From NCBI RefSeq assembly GCF_042688385.1, contig NZ_JBHUPY010000017.1, forward strand, positions 62,001 to 126,000: a stretch of DNA of 64,000 nt. Direction: 5' to 3'. Of the stretch, positions 1-8,618 are shown piece by piece. Position 1 is the first letter of the stretch. Every line of letters begins with the position of its first letter. This DNA is from Herpetosiphon sp042688385. GTDB taxonomy: Bacteria; Chloroflexota; Chloroflexia; Chloroflexales; Herpetosiphonaceae. The notes beneath the pieces were generated by a model. It did not search any database and was not told the origin of the DNA. It was given only the letters and a program-made list of their open reading frames with translations. A program made the translations under genes and the position numbers.

Positions 1-776
1 GCGCCAGAGTTGACCGCAGGCCCAACTTCATTCAACACTTGGTCGGTGATAATCAAATCGCTAAATGCTTTGCGAATATTGCGCCGCGTAATGACCATAT
101 TTTTGATCGTTTGAGCTTTGACCGATTCGAGAAACTGCTCAAATGGCACAGGGGCTGGGCCGCTATAATTGCTTTTCTTCATGGCATCTTCAGCGGCCTG
201 CGAGCCACGTGGAGTCAAAACATATTCATAGTTGGTATCGCCAAAGCCGCGTTGGCCAGCAATATCAATATATTCCGAGTTGCGCATTTGGGTAATCACC
301 GGATCGAGCACGCTATAGAATAAGCGTACTTCTTGGGCCAACTCCATGCCGGTGACCCGCGAGCGATTATAAATGACCCGCAGCAATTGGTCCTGAATTT
401 GCGTTCGATTCAGGCCAGTTTCTTCGATGGTGGTTGGTACTTTGGGGTGATAGCTATTCCCCGATGGGGCTGAGCCATCGTCGTTGGGTATATCCCCCCC
501 TAAAACCCGTGCGCCGCTCAATTTGCCATTGGCTTGGGCTTCGGCGACCAAGGCATCGAGCTGTTGTTTGTGCATATTTAAGTGGCGGGTAGCTTCGTAA
601 TCATTTTGCTCGCGCGCTTCCTTCAAGCAATCGTAGAGAGCCCGCGCGACGGCATACTTGATGCCATCGACATACATATGATGCAAATATTCGCCCGGAC
701 GCACGTAGCAGTCGGGTGTATGATCATTTCGAGCTTTCATTTCGTCATACGAACGCGCATCCAGTAAAAATCGCAT
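1..776 (-). CDS. AAA-type ATPase, N-terminal part (cut by window edge)
   Basis: The frame is open from an ATG at 776 to base 1, giving about 258 residues with no stop; the C-terminal part lies outside the window. The start follows GAGG only 3 nt upstream and AAGGG a little further, so the start is fairly but not fully certain. The visible part has a helical N-terminal region rich in Y, D and E, then a region with winged-helix character (IQDQLLRVIYNRSRVTG, then LAQEVRLFY) and the stretch YSGPAPVPFEQF. From memory this layout precedes the Walker A motif in a group of AAA ATPases common in Chloroflexota and Deltaproteobacteria. The Walker motifs themselves are not in the window, so the ATPase call is by family resemblance only. 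Confidence 0.55.
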   Translation of the reverse strand, partial: MRFLLDARSYDEMKARNDHTPDCYVRPGEYLHHMYVDGIKYAVARALYDCLKEAREQNDYEATRHLNMHKQQLDALVAEAQANGKLSGARVLGGDIPNDDGSAPSGNSYHPKVPTTIEETGLNRTQIQDQLLRVIYNRSRVTGMELAQEVRLFYSVLDPVITQMRNSEYIDIAGQRGFGDTNYEYVLTPRGSQAAEDAMKKSNYSGPAPVPFEQFLESVKAQTIKNMVITRRNIRKAFSDLIITDQVLNEVGPAVNSG

Positions 777-1103
777 GCCTCACATCCCTTCGTATATTGC
801 CGTTGCAACAAGTATTGCTCAATTCGCAAAATCATCTAGCTTAATTATAGGGGCCAAAAATCACCCCACGCAAGCACGACTTTGGGGGGAAATGGTTAAA
901 GTACCTTAATCCCCTCTAAACTGCCTACTATGGCCGATACCGATCACAGACCAATGTTTGCTGCATCGCTCGGCTATTCACGCCAACAACTCGCTCGCCG
1001 CAATATGCTATCGTATAGTCAGTATTGTACTACTACATCATATCGTATTTAGTCGACATTCTGAGTTGCAGCAAACTCGGGTAGGATGGCAAGGAGCGCC
1101 AGT
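777..1103. other. Divergent intergenic region, nothing certain
   Basis: About 330 bases between the divergent ATPase and response-regulator genes. A -10-like TGCTATCGT occurs near 1005-1013 and AT-rich sequence follows, but no paired -35 box, clear dyad, RNA gene or repeat copy was recognised. Confidence 0.4.
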
Positions 1104-1481
1104 ATGTTAAAAGCAACGCCTCAGAGCGCCCAAATCGTAATCATTGAAGATAGTGCGACGGTGCGCGATATGCTTGCGCATATCATTCGCGATGAAGGCT
1201 ACCATGTGGCAACCTATACAACTGCCGTTGATGGGTTAAAATACCTACAATCCAGCCCACCACCGCGCCTGATATTGCTTGATCGTGTGTTGCCCTATAT
1301 GTCGTCAGCTGAATTTCTGCAAGCATTGCAAGCAGAGCCAAGCCTCAGCGCGATTCCGGTGGTGGTGATTTCGACCTATGTATACGACGAAGTTGCGCCG
1401 CTCCCCTATACGGTTGGCTATCTCGAAAAGCCAATCGCAATCGACGATTTGATGCAGGTGGTGCGGCGCTATTGTGATTAG
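1104..1481 (+). CDS. Single-domain response regulator (receiver domain only)
   Basis: A 125-residue CheY-like receiver with no output domain. The acidic pocket is E15-D16, the phospho-acceptor is D60 (LILLDRVLP), the switch residues are S90/T91 (VVIST) and the conserved lysine is K109 (LEKPI), so all phosphotransfer residues are present. The start at 1104 is chosen because AAGGAG lies 7 nt upstream; an earlier in-frame ATG at 1086 has no ribosome site. It ends about 40 bases before PEP carboxylase on the same strand and may be co-transcribed, but no kinase is nearby. Such stand-alone receivers usually work in phosphorelays or bind a target protein; the partner cannot be told from here. Confidence 0.9.
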   Translation: MLKATPQSAQIVIIEDSATVRDMLAHIIRDEGYHVATYTTAVDGLKYLQSSPPPRLILLDRVLPYMSSAEFLQALQAEPSLSAIPVVVISTYVYDEVAPLPYTVGYLEKPIAIDDLMQVVRRYCD

Positions 1482-1519
1482 GCTGCGGCCAGCGTGCCGC
1501 TATGGTTTGGAGTGTGGCG

Positions 1520-4309
1520 ATGTATACACCTGAAACCGACCGCACGCCGCTTTCTATGCTAATCCATTCCTTGGGGAATGTGCTTGGCGATGTGATTGTG
1601 GCCCAAGATGGGGTGTCAGCGTTTGAGCTTGAAGAAGATGTGCGCCAACGCACCAAGCAACGCCGAAGCGATGGCAAACTGCATGAGACTCATGCGCTCA
1701 CCGAGTTGGTTGGCCAATTGCCAGTCGCCCAACTCATGGGGCTAATCAAAGCCTTTACCCATTATTTTGGTTTAGTAAACTTGGCCGAAAGTGTCGAACG
1801 CTTGCGCGTGCTGGCCGAACGCGACCGGCAAAACGGCGATTCGCCGCGCTCAGAATCGGTCGAATTGGCCTTGCAAGAGCTACGTGATCGTGGCATTACT
1901 GCTCAGCAAGTTCAAGATTTGCTTGATCATGCCGAGATTCGGCCAGTCTTTACGGCGCATCCAACTGAAGCCAAGCGGCGCACGACGCTCAAAAAACATC
2001 ATCGCATTGCCGAAGCAGCGCGCCAATTAACTGCTGAAACCACCTTCCAACGCCAACGCGAACGCTTGCTCGAATCGATTCGCGAGGAGATTGTGGCGCT
2101 GTGGCAAAGCGATGAAGTGCGGATTATCAAACCAACTGTGATCGACGAAGTGAAGAATAATCTCTATTACTTTGAAGAATCATTGTTTGACATGATTCCG
2201 CAGCTCTATCGTGACACCGAAGCATCGTTACGCCGCATCTATCCTGAACACGATTGGCATTTACCAGCATTTTTGCGTTTTGGCTCGTGGGTTGGCGGTG
2301 ATCGCGATGGCAATCCGTTTGTGATTCCATCGGTCACAGTTGAAACGCTTAAATTATTGATGGGCCGTTCGTTGCGCGAGCATATTCACGCGGTCGAGCG
2401 CTTGAGCCATCGTTTAAGCCAATCGTCGCGCCAAGTGCCAATCAGCGAAGAATTGGCTCAAGCCTTAGTTCACGATGCGCCATTATTCCCCGAATTGGCG
2501 CAAGTGCTGGAGCGGCGCAATCCGCACGAGCCATATCGCCAAAAATGCTCCTATATTCACGCCAAACTGCATGCAACGCTGGCCTACGTTGAGCGCTACG
2601 AGCCAGATTGGGCACGCGGCGGCCATCGCCCAGCAGAGGGCACCTGGTATGCCAACGCCAACGAATATCTCCACGATTTGGCGACCATGGAATATAGTTT
2701 GCGCACCAATGGTGCGGCTTCGGTCGCCGATGGTTTTTTGCGCGATGTGCAGTGCGCGGCCAAAGTGTTTGGTTTGCACACCGCCACGCTCGATATTCGC
2801 CAACATAGCAGCCGCCACACCAGCGCCCTGAGCGAAATTTTTGAATATGCAGGCATCTGTGACGATTACGCTAGCCTCAGCCAAGCTGAACGCACTGCCA
2901 TTTTGGAGCGTGAGCTAGCCAATAATCGGCCTTTGATTCCAACTCACTTGTATTACAGTGCCGAAACGGTGGAGATTATCGAAACCTTCCGCACAATTCG
3001 GGCTGTGCTCTCCGATTTGAATGCAGAGGCGATCGAAACTTACATTATTTCGATGACCGAAGGCCCAAGCGATATTTTGGCGGTGCTGTTGCTAGCCCGC
3101 GAAGCTGGCATTTACCAGCCAGGCGAGCATAGTTGGCTGAATATCGTGCCCTTATTTGAAACCGGAGCCGATTTGATCGCCGCGCCGGAGATTATGCACA
3201 CATTGCTCTCGAGCGAAGCCTATCGCCAACATTTGGTGTTGCGCAACGATGTGCAAGAAATTATGTTGGGCTACAGCGATTCCAACAAAGATGGTGGTTT
3301 TGCTGATGCGCACTGGGCCTTGTATCTGGCCCAAGTTGCCTTGGCCGAAACCTGTTTCCGCCATCGGGTAGCAATGCGCTTGTTCCATGGTCGCGGCGGC
3401 GCGGTTGGACGCGGTGGCGGGCCAGCCAATCGGGCAATTTTGGGCCAACCACCAGGCACCGTCGGCGGGCGGATCAAAATCACTGAACAAGGCGAGGTCA
3501 TTAGCGACCGCTACGCCGAGCCAGAAACCGCCTATCGCCATCAGGAGCAGATTATCAACGCCGTTTTGCGCTCGTCGTTGGGCGTGAGCATCGCCCATAT
3601 CAGCCCAGAATGGCAGGTAGCGATGAGTAGCTTGGCGCAGGTTTCGCGCAAAGTCTATCGTGGCTTGGTCTACGATCATCCACATTTCTTGGAATATTTT
3701 CGCAATGCTACGCCGATTACCGAAATTAGCCGCTTGAATATTGGCTCACGGCCAGCCAGCCGCAAAGCCAGCGATCGAATTGAAGATTTACGGGCGATTC
3801 CGTGGGTGTTCAGTTGGATGCAAAGTCGGCATACCTTGCCTGGTTGGTACGGCTTGGGCAGTGCCTTGGAGCATTTAATTCAGGCAGATGCCAATGGTTT
3901 GACCACGCTGCAAGGCATGTATAACGATTGGCCATTCTTTCGCACGATGCTTGATAACGCCCAAATGATTTTATCCAAGGCCGATATGGATATTGCGGCC
4001 CAATATGCCTTGCTTGTGCCCGACCAAGCCCTCGCCAACGAAATCTTTGGCATGATCAAGGCTGAATACGAACTGACGGTTAAGTGGATTTGCGAGGTTG
4101 CCCAGATTAACGAACTGCTCGATACCAACCCAATCTTGCAGCACTCGATTAAGCAGCGCAACCCCTATGTTGATCCATTAAGTTTTGTGCAAATCGAACT
4201 GCTGCGGCGGTTGCGCACCGATCCCGATGGGCTTGAGCACAACGACCTTGAAGATGCAATTTTGCTCAGCATCAATGGGATTGCGGCGGGCTTGAAAAAT
4301 ACGGGCTAG
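1520..4309 (+). CDS. ppc: Phosphoenolpyruvate carboxylase
   Basis: 929 residues, the usual bacterial length. It fixes bicarbonate onto PEP to give oxaloacetate, refilling the TCA cycle. Diagnostic motifs are FTAHPTEAKRRT (about residue 143) with the catalytic histidine, GGDRDGNPFV (about 259), LGYSDSNKDGG (about 583), the glycine-rich catalytic loop FHGRGGAVGRGGGP (about 621) and the C-terminal tail ending NTG, as in canonical enzymes. The start at 1520 has GGAG 8 nt upstream; an in-frame ATG 18 nt earlier lacks one. It follows the response regulator closely. No terminator hairpin with a T-run follows; the next 500 bases are repeats. Confidence 0.98.
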   Translation: MYTPETDRTPLSMLIHSLGNVLGDVIVAQDGVSAFELEEDVRQRTKQRRSDGKLHETHALTELVGQLPVAQLMGLIKAFTHYFGLVNLAESVERLRVLAERDRQNGDSPRSESVELALQELRDRGITAQQVQDLLDHAEIRPVFTAHPTEAKRRTTLKKHHRIAEAARQLTAETTFQRQRERLLESIREEIVALWQSDEVRIIKPTVIDEVKNNLYYFEESLFDMIPQLYRDTEASLRRIYPEHDWHLPAFLRFGSWVGGDRDGNPFVIPSVTVETLKLLMGRSLREHIHAVERLSHRLSQSSRQVPISEELAQALVHDAPLFPELAQVLERRNPHEPYRQKCSYIHAKLHATLAYVERYEPDWARGGHRPAEGTWYANANEYLHDLATMEYSLRTNGAASVADGFLRDVQCAAKVFGLHTATLDIRQHSSRHTSALSEIFEYAGICDDYASLSQAERTAILERELANNRPLIPTHLYYSAETVEIIETFRTIRAVLSDLNAEAIETYIISMTEGPSDILAVLLLAREAGIYQPGEHSWLNIVPLFETGADLIAAPEIMHTLLSSEAYRQHLVLRNDVQEIMLGYSDSNKDGGFADAHWALYLAQVALAETCFRHRVAMRLFHGRGGAVGRGGGPANRAILGQPPGTVGGRIKITEQGEVISDRYAEPETAYRHQEQIINAVLRSSLGVSIAHISPEWQVAMSSLAQVSRKVYRGLVYDHPHFLEYFRNATPITEISRLNIGSRPASRKASDRIEDLRAIPWVFSWMQSRHTLPGWYGLGSALEHLIQADANGLTTLQGMYNDWPFFRTMLDNAQMILSKADMDIAAQYALLVPDQALANEIFGMIKAEYELTVKWICEVAQINELLDTNPILQHSIKQRNPYVDPLSFVQIELLRRLRTDPDGLEHNDLEDAILLSINGIAAGLKNTG

Positions 4310-4440
4310 AAAAGGATGAAGTATGAATTATGAGGGATGAAATAAAATCAGAAGTCAAAAGGCAAAAATCAAAAGCCAAGAAGGATTAGGCTCTAGGTTT
4401 TTGGGGCTGTGGGGCTAGATTTAACGCAGAGGATTAAGAT
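4310..4440. repeat. Heptamer-type repeat tract after ppc
   Basis: A/T-rich degenerate tract: GGATGAA-type units just after the ppc stop, then TCAAAAG/GCAAAAA heptamers at about 4350-4380, then a TTTAACGCAGAGG piece. The same modules recur in the other intergenic islands. Confidence 0.7.
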
Positions 4441-4736
4441 CCCCTCACCCCTCAACCCCCTCGCCCACTGAACGCGGGCGAGGGGAGCACCCATGTTTAC
4501 CACCAATCATGCACGAACCACGACATTAAAGCTCCTCGCCCGCCGCCGTGGGAGAGGGGTTCTTTCAAGGGTAGGTTTTGAGTGATTGGTCTGCTGCAGC
4601 ACATTCCCTCACCCCCAACCCCCTCTCCCACTGAACGCGGGCGAGGGGGAGCACCCATATTTACCACCAATCATGCACGAACCACGACATTAAAGCCCCT
4701 CGCCCGCCGCCGTGGGAGAGGGGTTGGGGTGAGGGG
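4441..4736. repeat. GC-rich double-hairpin repeat, two tandem copies
   Basis: Copy 1 (4441-4562) and copy 2 (4606-4736). Each core reads CCCTCACCCC-AACCCC, then a hairpin arm CTCCCACTGAACGCGGGCGAG, a less conserved middle with ACCACG-ATTAAAGC, and a second hairpin arm CTCGCCCGC-GTGGGAGAG closing in GGGGTTGGGGTGAGGGG, so the ends are inverted repeats. Copy 1 lacks the closing GGGGTGAGGG and runs into the type II border TTTCAAGGGTAGGTTTT. Confidence 0.9.
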
Positions 4737-4756
4737 ACATTTAACTTCATTGGTTG

Positions 4757-4795
4757 AAAAACGATCCCCATGCTGTTTTCGGGCAGCATGGGGAT
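4757..4795 (-). terminator. Intrinsic terminator of acnA
   Basis: A 12-bp perfect stem (4764-4775 with 4784-4795, ATCCCCATGCTG arm) and 8-nt loop. On the minus strand it is followed by CGTTTTT (4757-4763). It lies 16 bases after the aconitase stop. Confidence 0.9.
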
Positions 4796-4810
4796 TGTTA
4801 GGTTTAGCTA

Positions 4811-7528
4811 TTAGGCGGTTTTGGCCAATTGGCGCAGAACGGTGTGGAGAATCCCACCATTCTTATAGTATTCAACTTCAACTGGCGTGTCGATCCGCAC
4901 GACAGCTTGGAAGCTCAATTCGCTGCCATCTGGGCGAACGGCGCGAACGGTCAACTCTGAGCGAGCTTGCAAATCGTCGTTGATGCCTTCGACTGAGAAG
5001 GTTTCGTCGCCCTTCAAGCCAAGGCTCGCAGCCGATTCGCCAGCGCGATATTGCAATGGCAACACGCCCATGCCGACCAAGTTCGAGCGGTGAATCCGTT
5101 CGTAGCTCTCGGCGATGACGACTTTCACGCCCAACAGGTATGTGCCTTTGGCGGCCCAGTCGCGTGAGCTACCAGTGCCATATTCCTTGCCAGCCAAAAT
5201 CACCAACGGCGTGCCGCTGGCTTGATAAGCCATCGAGGCATCGTAGATTGATTGTTGTTCGCCGGTTGGGAAGTAGAGCGTATAGCCGCCTTCAACCCCA
5301 TTCAACAACAAGTTTTTCAGGCGAATGTTGGCAAAGGTGCCACGCATCATCACTTCGTGGTTGCCACGGCGTGCGCCATACGAGTTGAAATCTTGCGGAT
5401 CAACGCCATTATCAATCAGATACTTAGCGGCTGGGCTGTTTTTGGCGATTGAACCTGCTGGCGAGATGTGGTCGGTGGTTACCGAATCGCCCAACAAGGC
5501 CAAAACCCGTGCGCCATTGATGTCGCCGATTGGCGCTGGCTCTGGCTGCAAATCTTGGAAGAATGGTGGGTGTTGGATATAGGTTGAGTCGTTGCTCCAA
5601 GCATAAATGTCGCCGGTTGGTGCTTGCACGCGTTTCCAAGCATCGCTGCCAGCAAAGACATTGCCATATTGTTGGGTAAACATTTCTGGCTTGATTGCTT
5701 TGCGCACGGTTTCTTGAATTTCGCTTTGGCTTGGCCAAATATCGCGCAAGTACACCGGATTGCCTTCTTTGTCGTTGCCCAATGGCTCGGTGGCCAAATC
5801 GAGGTTCATCGTACCGGCCAAAGCGTAGGCCACAACCAATGGTGGCGAGGCCAAGTAGGCAGCCTTGACCAATGGATTGATCCGGCCTTCGAAGTTGCGA
5901 TTACCGCTCAAAACGGCGGCTGCAACCAATTCGCCTTCTTGCACGGCGGCGGCAACTGGCTCTGGCAGCGGCCCGCTGTTCCCAATACAGGTTGTACAAC
6001 CGTAGCCAACGATGTGGAAGCCAAGCGCTTCGAGCGGCTCGATCAATTCGGCTTGTTCGAGGTAGCTTGAAACCACGCGTGAGCCAGGGGCCAAACTGGT
6101 TTTGACGTATGGGGCAACGGTCAAGCCTTTTTCGACGGCTTTTTTGGCCAACAAGCCAGCACCCAACATAACTGATGGGTTCGAAGTGTTGGTACAGCTG
6201 GTGATCGAAGCGATAACGACTGCGCCATGACCAATCGTGGCCGAGTGGCCGTTGTTTTTCACGGTAGCGGTGCTTTCGGCCTTCTCAGTTGACAAGGCAA
6301 AACCACGTTCAGCAATGGGAGCTGTCAACGATTTTTGGAACGAAGCCTTGGTATTTGGCAATTCGACCCGATCTTGGGGACGTTTTGGGCCAGCGACGCT
6401 TGGCACAATCGTCGAAAGATCCAAGTGCACGGTGTCGGTGTATTCTGCTTCTGGCGAATTGGCATCGAGGAACAAGCCTTGGGCTTTGCTGTAGGCTTCG
6501 ACCAAATCGGCCAATTCATCAGAGCGGCCTGTGTTGCGCAAGAAGTGAATTGTTTCTTGGTCAACTGGGAAGAAGCCCATGGTTGCGCCATATTCTGGAG
6601 CCATGTTGGCAATCGTTGCGCGGTCTGACAAGGCCATATTTGCTACGCCAGGGCCGTAGAATTCGACGAATTTGCCGACCACACCTTTTTTGCGCAGCAA
6701 TTCAGTCACGGTCAAGGCCAAGTCGGTCGCGGTAGCGCCTTCGGGCAATTGGCCAGTTACTTTGAAGCCAATAACTTCTGGCAACAACATGTAGATTGGT
6801 TGGCCAAGCATAACTGCTTCAGCTTCGATCCCGCCAACGCCCCAACCAACCACACCAAGGCCGTTGATCATCGTGGTGTGCGAGTCGGTCCCGACCAATG
6901 AATCGGGCAAGGCGACCAATTCGCCTTCTTCAGTGAACACTTGGACGACTTTTGCCAAGTATTCAAGGTTGACTTGGTGGACAATCCCAGTTTCTGGTGG
7001 CACGACGCTGAAGTTATCGAAGGCTTGTTGGCCCCATTTCAAAAACTCATAGCGTTCGGCGTTGCGTTCAAATTCGCGCTCGGCATTGAAGAATAAGGCC
7101 ATTTTCGAGCCGAATTGATCGATTTGCACCGAGTGGTCGATGACCAAATCGACAGGCACCAATGGATTAATCCGTTGTGGATCGCCACCTTGTTGAGCCA
7201 TTGCAGCGCGCATTGCAGCCAAGTCGACCACGGCAGGAACGCCGGTGAAGTCTTGCAAAATAACGCGGGCTGGTTTAAACGGAACTTCAATTTTTTCTGG
7301 GCTGGCGGCGTTCCAGCGCGCCATATTCTCAACATCTTGTTTGGTTACGGCAAAACCATCGTTGTTGCGCAGCATAGCTTCCAACAACACTTTAATTGAG
7401 AATGGCAACTTGGAGACGGCGGCAATCCCATCTTCTTCGAGTTTGTTGAGCCGATAGTAGACCAACGACCGATCACCGACGGTCAATGTGGCTTTGGCTC
7501 CGAAATCATCTTGGCGTTTGTGCGTCAT
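4811..7528 (-). CDS. acnA: Aconitate hydratase
   Basis: 905 residues, the length of bacterial AcnA/IRP1-type aconitases; interconverts citrate and isocitrate in the TCA cycle using a [4Fe-4S] cluster. The cluster cysteines are visible in TSCTNTSNPSVM (about residue 443) and GYGCTTCIGNSGPL (about 508). The swivel domain carries GDSVTTDHISPAGSI and GKEYGTGSSRDWAAKG. The start at 7528 (MTHKRQDD) is chosen over one 36 nt upstream because GAGAGG lies 5 nt before it. A strong terminator follows. The 200 bases upstream contain TTGATT / TATGTT boxes near 7650-7685 that could be a promoter, but the match is weak. Confidence 0.97.
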   Translation of the reverse strand: MTHKRQDDFGAKATLTVGDRSLVYYRLNKLEEDGIAAVSKLPFSIKVLLEAMLRNNDGFAVTKQDVENMARWNAASPEKIEVPFKPARVILQDFTGVPAVVDLAAMRAAMAQQGGDPQRINPLVPVDLVIDHSVQIDQFGSKMALFFNAEREFERNAERYEFLKWGQQAFDNFSVVPPETGIVHQVNLEYLAKVVQVFTEEGELVALPDSLVGTDSHTTMINGLGVVGWGVGGIEAEAVMLGQPIYMLLPEVIGFKVTGQLPEGATATDLALTVTELLRKKGVVGKFVEFYGPGVANMALSDRATIANMAPEYGATMGFFPVDQETIHFLRNTGRSDELADLVEAYSKAQGLFLDANSPEAEYTDTVHLDLSTIVPSVAGPKRPQDRVELPNTKASFQKSLTAPIAERGFALSTEKAESTATVKNNGHSATIGHGAVVIASITSCTNTSNPSVMLGAGLLAKKAVEKGLTVAPYVKTSLAPGSRVVSSYLEQAELIEPLEALGFHIVGYGCTTCIGNSGPLPEPVAAAVQEGELVAAAVLSGNRNFEGRINPLVKAAYLASPPLVVAYALAGTMNLDLATEPLGNDKEGNPVYLRDIWPSQSEIQETVRKAIKPEMFTQQYGNVFAGSDAWKRVQAPTGDIYAWSNDSTYIQHPPFFQDLQPEPAPIGDINGARVLALLGDSVTTDHISPAGSIAKNSPAAKYLIDNGVDPQDFNSYGARRGNHEVMMRGTFANIRLKNLLLNGVEGGYTLYFPTGEQQSIYDASMAYQASGTPLVILAGKEYGTGSSRDWAAKGTYLLGVKVVIAESYERIHRSNLVGMGVLPLQYRAGESAASLGLKGDETFSVEGINDDLQARSELTVRAVRPDGSELSFQAVVRIDTPVEVEYYKNGGILHTVLRQLAKTA

Positions 7529-7742
7529 CGCAACCTCTCTAGGCACTAATTCGTTAATTCCCAAGCATCAGGACATGCTGGGTCTAGAACAATTTCTCGT
7601 TTCTAGCTCTGCCTACTATGGTACTCGCCGCCTGCCGTTCCTGCAACTAGAGAGGCCCTTGGTTTAACATAGGCATTATCTATGCTTAATCAAGCTTGTG
7701 ATAGATATTTCTTGTAGCTTTTAAGAATTGAGAGGGTAGAGT

Positions 7743-7932
7743 CCCCTCACCCCAACCCCTCGCCCATCCGATGGGCGAGGGGCTTTAACGCTGTGGTTTT
7801 ATTGCAACTCGTTGCTGAATAATGGCGGCTCCCCCTCGCCCGCGTGCAGTGGGAGAGGGGGCTGGGGGGTGAGGGGACATTTGCTCACACTGCAACCCTA
7901 CCCTTCAAATGAGTGTGGGCTGGGGGGTGAGA
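7743..7932. repeat. GC-rich double-hairpin repeat, reverse orientation
   Basis: One core (7743-7877) with the GGGCGAGGGG arm first and the GTGGGAGAGGG-like arm last, plus a partial tail with CTACCCTTCAA (type II border) and a second GGGGGGTGAG end near 7925. Lies between the acnA leader and the methyltransferase stop. Confidence 0.88.
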
Positions 7933-7937
7933 GAATT

Positions 7938-8609
7938 TTAGATCTGCTGCACAATTGCAATTGCAAAGCCATCATAGCCTTTGCTGCCAACGGTTTGCAG
8001 TGCAGTAGCAGTGAGCTTGGGATTTGAGGCCAAATCAGCAAATAATTGGCGTGTGCCTTGAATCGCTGGATCAGGATCGTTTGGATTGGTGACTGCCCCA
8101 TTCCGCACCACGTTATCGCCAATAATCACTGTGCCAACATGGGCAAATTTGAGCGCCCAAGCCAAATAATGGGGATTATTCGGCTTGTCTGCATCAATAA
8201 AAATCAGATCGAATGGCTCAATCTCTTCATTCGCCAGTTGAGCCAAGCTAGCTAAGGCTGCGCCAACCCGCACCTCGACCTTTTCGCTCAAGCCAGCCTT
8301 GGCAAGATTGGCCTTGGCAACCTCGGCATGACGCGGCTCATATTCCAGCGTGATCAATTTGCCAGCGGCAGGCAAGGCGCGAGCAAGCCAAATAGAGCTA
8401 TAGCCGCCCAGCGTGCCAATTTCTAAAATACGTTTCGCCCCACACATCATGGCAAACATGTGCAGCAATTTGCCTTGGTTAGGCGCAACATTAATTGGTG
8501 GCAAGCCAGCCTCAGCACTGGCTTGCAAGGCTGATTCCAGAATCGGATCAGCCTGCACCAACGAATCGGAAATAAACTGATCAACTGAATCCCATGTTGC
8601 TTGATTCAT
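7938..8609 (-). CDS. Class I SAM-dependent O-methyltransferase (COMT-like)
   Basis: 223 residues of the Methyltransf_3 (catechol/caffeoyl-CoA type) family. The SAM-binding motif I is ILEIGTLGGYSS (61-72), and DLIFIDADK (134-142) carries the metal-binding aspartates; IIGDNVVRNG follows, as in the family. Family members methylate catechols or other vicinal hydroxyls with Mg2+, but the substrate here is not predictable. AGGAGG lies 5 nt before the start. It begins 9 nt after the PcrA helicase stop on the same strand, so the two are probably one transcript although no functional link is obvious. Confidence 0.93.
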   Translation of the reverse strand: MNQATWDSVDQFISDSLVQADPILESALQASAEAGLPPINVAPNQGKLLHMFAMMCGAKRILEIGTLGGYSSIWLARALPAAGKLITLEYEPRHAEVAKANLAKAGLSEKVEVRVGAALASLAQLANEEIEPFDLIFIDADKPNNPHYLAWALKFAHVGTVIIGDNVVRNGAVTNPNDPDPAIQGTRQLFADLASNPKLTATALQTVGSKGYDGFAIAIVQQI

Positions 8610-8618
8610 CGCATCCTC

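Noticed and set aside
3152..3685. A 177-codon minus-strand frame inside ppc
   Set aside because: Antisense to conserved PEP carboxylase motifs; no start signals.
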